64,000 nt of DNA from Typha latifolia (lineage: Eukaryota > Streptophyta > Magnoliopsida > Poales > Typhaceae). The translations under genes were made by a program, and so were the position numbers. Below are positions 58,783 through 64,000 of the stretch, in pieces; position 1 is the first letter of the stretch, and every line of letters begins with the position of its first letter. The notes under the pieces are model-generated. The model worked only from the letters and a program-made list of their open reading frames with translations. It was not told the DNA's origin and made no database searches. The stretch spans positions 9,041,501 to 9,105,500 of the forward strand of contig CM034102.1 in assembly GCA_019914945.1 (NCBI GenBank). Direction: 5' to 3'.

Positions 58783-60575
58783 TGTAACAATCTATATTAA
58801 AAAAAAAATTTGGGCATGACGGGACCGGCCACATTGTGGCCGGCCTCGTGCCCAAGTCGACCCCAATAGGTCAGAAATGTGGCGAGTCGTGGGGGCATCA
58901 CACGTCGCTGCCATCCTCCCTCCACTACCTCTCTCTCTCTCCTTCTAAACCTCTCTCTCTCTCTCTCTCTCTCTTGCCGATACCAGCCTACTGCTGCTGT
59001 CATTGTCCTTGGAACCCACCACTTCCACCTTCACCGAGCACTGGTGAGCCTTCCTTCACCTTCTCCTCCTCTTCTCTCTCTCCCCTCTCTCTCTCCCTTT
59101 CTTCCTCTTTATCTCTCGGGTTTGCCAGAACCGAGCCATCGATAAGAAGCTGATTATTGGCTGGCTAGCAGCGACCGAGCCCCTCCCCGTCGGCCCGGCT
59201 CTCCTCCCTCCCCTCCTCTCTCTCTCCCTTCTCTTCTTCTTTCTCTTCCTTCTTTCTTCTTCCTTCTTTCTTCTTCCTTCTTTCTTCTTCTTCCTTTCTT
59301 TTTATTCTTCCTCGGTTTCTCCTCTTTTTGCAACAGTGCTTAGCTCGGCCCAACACTATAGCAGGCAGTGTTGGGCCGAGCCTAGCATTAGTGGCAATGC
59401 TCTCTTAAATTTTTTTTTTGTTTTTGTTTATTTATTTATTTAGGTATTTTCTTTCTTAATTAATGCAACTAGAATATTTATACATTAATTATTTTATTAA
59501 TAATATATATTCATCAATATGATTGTTATTAATTACAATTAGTATAATTAATGATTAATTATCTTATAAGCTATTACTTTTAAATATATGTAATACTTAT
59601 ATTTATTTATCTATTTACATTTCTATTAGATTAATAGATAGATTTGTATATTATAATTATTAAATTTATTGAGGTATAATAATACTTTTATGATATACAT
59701 TTTAAGCAATTCTAATAATTTATTATATATTATTATTTTGTAGCAAATGAAATACTAGGCTTATTTATTTATTTATTATTTTATAGAGTAAAAACTACAT
59801 AGTCTTTAATTAATCAAGATAGAGTGAGAACCACAACTTAGTTATAATTAGGTTTTTTTATCTATAGGTATTATATGTTTGTTTATAATTATAAGTATAT
59901 ATATAATTATATTTTAGCCTTTTATTTTGTTTTATTTTATAATGTCATTCTTAGACCATGTTATCTGAAAAAGTGCAACCCTTTTATTCTTAATTCATAT
60001 CTGACCTTTAATAATAATAGTATATTATTAAAATTAGATGTTTATTTATAATGTAAATCTAACTAGTTATAAAGATAAATAGAAATTCAAAAACTTAATA
60101 AATCATCATATTTTACATGAACGAATTTTAATTAGATAAACGACTAACTTTATGTTACCTAAATATTTACATGATTATATGATTTTATCTACAGCTGATT
60201 TTAATATTTTATCATGCATTTGATTAGGTTGATCTTGGATATGACTATGATGGAGATATATTATAATAACCCAACCTACAAAATAAAAAATAAAAAATTG
60301 TTCTACATGGGCACGATTGTGGCCGGCCTCGTGCCCATGCAGCTGGGCATGGCTTAGGGGTGCCACACACCCCCTAGAGTGGCCGCGGCGGGCCCCAGCG
60401 CCGCCGCAGCCGCCGCCAAAAACCCCCCCAACCGCCTCTCTCTCTCTCTCCCCTCTAAATATCTCTTCTCTCTCTCTCTCTCGCCGAGGCCGGACTATCG
60501 CCGCCACCACCTCCACGAGCGCCGGTGAGCTCTTTCTCCTCCTCTCTCTTCTTCTCTCTTCTTCTCTCTCTCTCA

Positions 60576-60614
<39 letters not shown>

Positions 60615-63600
60615 TTTCTTACCTTGGGCTCGAGCCCGTCGGAGCCGAGCCGCCGGCGAGAGGCTGGCAGCTGGCTGGCCACCAGCTGCCGGTGCCCTCC
60701 CCGCAGGCCGTGTCCGCACCTCCCTTCCCTCCTCCCTTCTTCTTCTTCGTCTTCTTATTCTTCTTTCTTTCTTTCTCTCCTTTTCTCTTCCCTCCTCACC
60801 TTCCACTTCTTCTTTTCTGCACAGTGCGGCCCAGCACTGTAGCAGTGTTTTATATATTTATTTATTTATTTGATGTTATTTATTTAGGTTTTTCCTTCTT
60901 AATTAATGCAAATAGATTATTTAGACATTAATTATTTTAATAATAATATATTCTTCAATATGATTAGTATTAATTGTAATTTGTATAATCAAAGATTAAT
61001 TAGGTATAAATATAAGTAATACTCATTTTTATTTATTTATATCTCTATTAGATTAATATATAGATTTGTAAATTATAATTATCAAATTTATATACCAATA
61101 TTTTTATGAGATACATTTTAAATAATTCTAATAATTTATTATACATTATTATTTTGTAACAAATAAGATAATGACTACATAGTCCCTAATTAATCAAGAT
61201 ATAATTTAATTATAATTAGGTTTTATCTATATTTATATTTTATTTATAATAAAAATCTAGCCAATTATAAAATTAAGTAGAAATTCTAAAATCTAATAAA
61301 TCATCATATTTTACTCGAACGGATTATAATGGGATAAACAACTAACTTTATGTTACTTAAACATTTTCAGATCCCGAACCCCTTATTTGAGACCCCGTGG
61401 ATCTTGCTAGCGAGAAGTGTCACACGGTTGATGGACGGATGTAAGGGATACGTGGTTTGTATCTTCTGATCAGTGTGAGTAGTTTTATCCCCTAGATCTC
61501 TTTCTCAAATTAGGTTATATTATATATTATATACATGCATGTTTTGGCCTTCAGCATGATTATATGACTTTATTTAGAGATGATTTCAGTCGATCATACT
61601 TTATTATGTATTTTATTAGGCTGATCTGGGATATGAATACATTGGTGATATATATAGATGATTGGAGATGATTATACTATTCTTATTTTATACCGGGATG
61701 ATCTCTAGCATGAGTGTGCATATGATAGACTAGCAGGAGTATGCATGTGTTAGATATATGGTTGGAGTTTGCATTACATCATTTTGCTCTTGATTTCTAT
61801 TCCACCTAAATTCCTGTTATGCATTGACTTGTTATTGTACTGGATATATGCATATGATTTGTCATTTAAAAAGGAAAGCATGAAATGTGATTGATAGCAT
61901 AGTTGATAGAAAGCGTGAGGATACCCAAGTGGGCGCGAGGGTTAGGACGCGCTTGGTGGATGATTGATCGCTCGACATGGTCGCGATCCTGTTGGCCTTA
62001 CGTCCGAGGTTGTTAGTCTGTGTGCGCAGTAGACATTCGGACACATGCCATTCGCCAGGGCATATGTGGCGAGTTATCCTCACGAGATTTCTATCAGCTA
62101 GAAGGGTGCCCGGTCTGGATGGATGTTGATACCCTAGCGGATGGCATGGTATGGTTATATTTGAGATACTTCTTGCGGATGGCAGAGTATGCTCTGAGCC
62201 TTCGGGCATGATGTTGAGACCGGGTACCGGATGCATATGATTTAATTTTTATCTGATATACCTGATTATTGAGTGGTCAATATACATCATATATGGTTGC
62301 ATTTGATATCATAGCATGGCCATGGTTGGCATGCATCATGTGTCATATTTGATAGAGAGTTATGATGATCATATGACATGGAGCTTTGTTTATTCATTAT
62401 CGAGGATTGTATACTTTTATTAGTATGACATATTATCTATTTTTCATTTATGTATTACTGAGGATACATTCATATACCCATTCATGACATGATGGTGCTT
62501 TCTGATTCATATTATCCAGTACATGATTTACTCTCTGTTTGGCATCACTGATTCGGGGTAAGGTCTATTCATTGAGCCTTTTGCTCATGACTCTCTTTAT
62601 TTTTTTCTAACCCCTCAGATATGTGGTACGTGATAGCGACTTGAGAAGATATTTTAGAGCGATGATGAGGTGAGCTATAGATGCGAGATGGTATAGATGA
62701 TAGTTTATATAGAAATTGAGTTGTACTAGTATTTGATATTTGTACTCTTTTGTATTAAACGATGATTTGTATAATACAGGTCGAATCATAGTGTACTCTT
62801 GTATTAGTTATTTTAGTTGTATCTTGATGGTTTGTTGTGGCCTGTGTGGGTCTTGCCAGATTATGTAGCGGTCTAGTGTATATTATTGTGGACTTGGATA
62901 TTCATATGTTAACAAGTTCATTTGGTTGATAGTATGATGTATTTGGTGATGAATTATGTGATCATGGATAGGTTAACAGGTTTTATTTGATGATGTCATG
63001 ATTATATGTGTACAGGAAAGTATTTATGTGTGACGGGCCCCGCCCGACCTGTCGCGTGCGTCGCGCGTTCCGTGTGGGCGCGTGGGCGTGCACATGCTGT
63101 GCCGGGCGGGGGCGTTACATATATAGAGATGATTAGAGATGACTATATGTCGAGATGATCTCTAGCATGAGTATGTATGTGATACATGTACCATTGTTTC
63201 ATCGCATCATATATTTCTTTTGACTTTCATACCATATAAATTCTTGATATGAATGACTTGTATAGTATTGGATAAAATGCATATGATTTGTCATTTAGAA
63301 GGAAAGCATAAAATCTTATTGATAGGATAGTTGGTTGAAAACATAAGGTTACCCGAGTGGGCACGAGGGTTAGAGCGTGCTTGGAGATGATTGAACGCTC
63401 GACATAGTCGCGATCCTATGGCTTTACGTCTAAGGTCACTAGTCTCTGTGTGCTGTAGACATTCACACACATGCCATTCGCTAGGGCATATGTGGTGAGT
63501 TATCCTCATGTGGTTTCTATCAGCTAGCTGAGTACCCGAGCCTAGATGATGATCATACCCTTAATGGTTGATAGGGTATGATATATGATTGAGGTACCTT

Positions 63601-64000
63601 TAACAATTGGCAAGTTATGCTCTGAGCTTTCGGGCTGGATTATGAGACTGGATACTGGATGTAAACTGTGCATAGTAGTTTAGTATGATGATGATATTCA
63701 AAAATGACATTGGTGACTGAGATGTTAATAAATGCATATGATTTCATTATCATCTAATACACTTGATTATCGAATAGTCAATACGCATCATATGTGATGC
63801 ATTTGATATCATAGCATGGTCATGATCAACATATATTAAAAGTGTTATATTTGAGAGAGAATTATGATGATAGTATGACATAGAGATTTGTTTATACATT
63901 GTCGAGAATTATATATTTTGATTAGTTATAACGTGATATCTACCTTTCATTTATATAATATTGAGGATACATTTATATACTCATTCATGACATTATGCTC
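58783..64000 (+). mobile_element. E6: solo LTR-like element, runs off window, holds E7
   Basis: It starts TGTAACAATC at 58783 with the usual GGGCATGACGGGACCGGCC text, CT run (58940-58972) and AT-rich middle (59400-60160). It is interrupted after 60261 and resumes at 63125 with the expected E sequence (ATAGAGATGATTAGAGATG). The right end is outside the window. It lacks some sequence between 60165 and 60200 relative to E7. Confidence 0.8.
60262..63119 (+). mobile_element. E7: full-length solo LTR-like element in E6
   Basis: It starts TATAATAACCCAACC (TG changed to TA), ends CGGGCGGGGGCGTTACA, 2858 bp, perfect duplication TATAT (60257-60261, 63120-63124). Same orientation as E6. It has the GC-rich, CT-run part 60300-60840, the AT-rich part 60850-61350, the TTTTCAGATCCCGAACCCC block at 61366 and the conserved GC-rich tail. 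There are no coding domains; frames 60175-60931 are low complexity. Confidence 0.9.

Overview
This is nuclear DNA from a flowering plant with a large, transposon-filled genome. Evidence is the intron-split host gene, a nuclear copy of plastid psbE/psbF, plant-type Ty3/gypsy chromoviruses with tRNA-iMet primer sites, and a Sirevirus-like Ty1/copia element. The species cannot be fixed from the sequence. One apparently intact host gene is present, a six-coding-exon NSE1 homologue (SMC5/6 complex, RING-like) at 42251-46621 on the plus strand. Nearly everything else is retrotransposon or its remains.

Layout. 1-2740: fragments of a gypsy family, with inverted LTR copies around a gag-to-integrase deletion product. 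2741-4292 and 30647-31499: old host sequence holding an AT-rich minisatellite and a decayed ULP1-type (C48) protease gene on the minus strand. A 26.4 kb nest of elements splits that gene at one point. The nest can be peeled by target-site duplications (TSDs): E1 (4293-30646, AATAT) holds E2 (5611-19266, CTAGT) and gypsy G3 (20658-30062, CTTTC/CTCTC); E2 holds gypsy G2 (5841-14916, CAATA) and E4 (15011-16561, TGAGT/CGAGT); G2 holds E3 (8908-11764, CAAGG) inside its reverse transcriptase gene.

The E elements are seven related LTR-like units (about 2.86 kb when full length, TG...CA ends, 5-bp TSDs) with no internal coding region. I read them as solo LTRs of a gypsy family related to G3. Their sense strand is inferred from similarity to the G3 LTR.

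31500-40938: complete Sirevirus-like copia element C1 on the minus strand (TSD AATTC), with an extra ORF between pol and the 3' LTR and an apparent second promoter. 40939-46621: intergenic DNA and NSE1, whose long third intron carries a plastid insertion and a perfect 21-bp hairpin. 46622-49677: intergenic sequence and LTR remnants. 50281-51930: gypsy integrase fragment, LTR, primer site and gag start. 52010-57616: a short non-autonomous LTR element in tandem (LTR-internal-LTR-internal-LTR) with E5 inserted in the middle LTR. 57617-58160: copia gag fragment. 58783-64000: E6, cut by the window end, with E7 (60262-63119) inserted.

The most unusual signal is a GC-rich palindromic motif built on GTTCGAAC, in arrays upstream of TATA-like boxes in LTRs of both gypsy and copia elements and at the internal promoter of C1.
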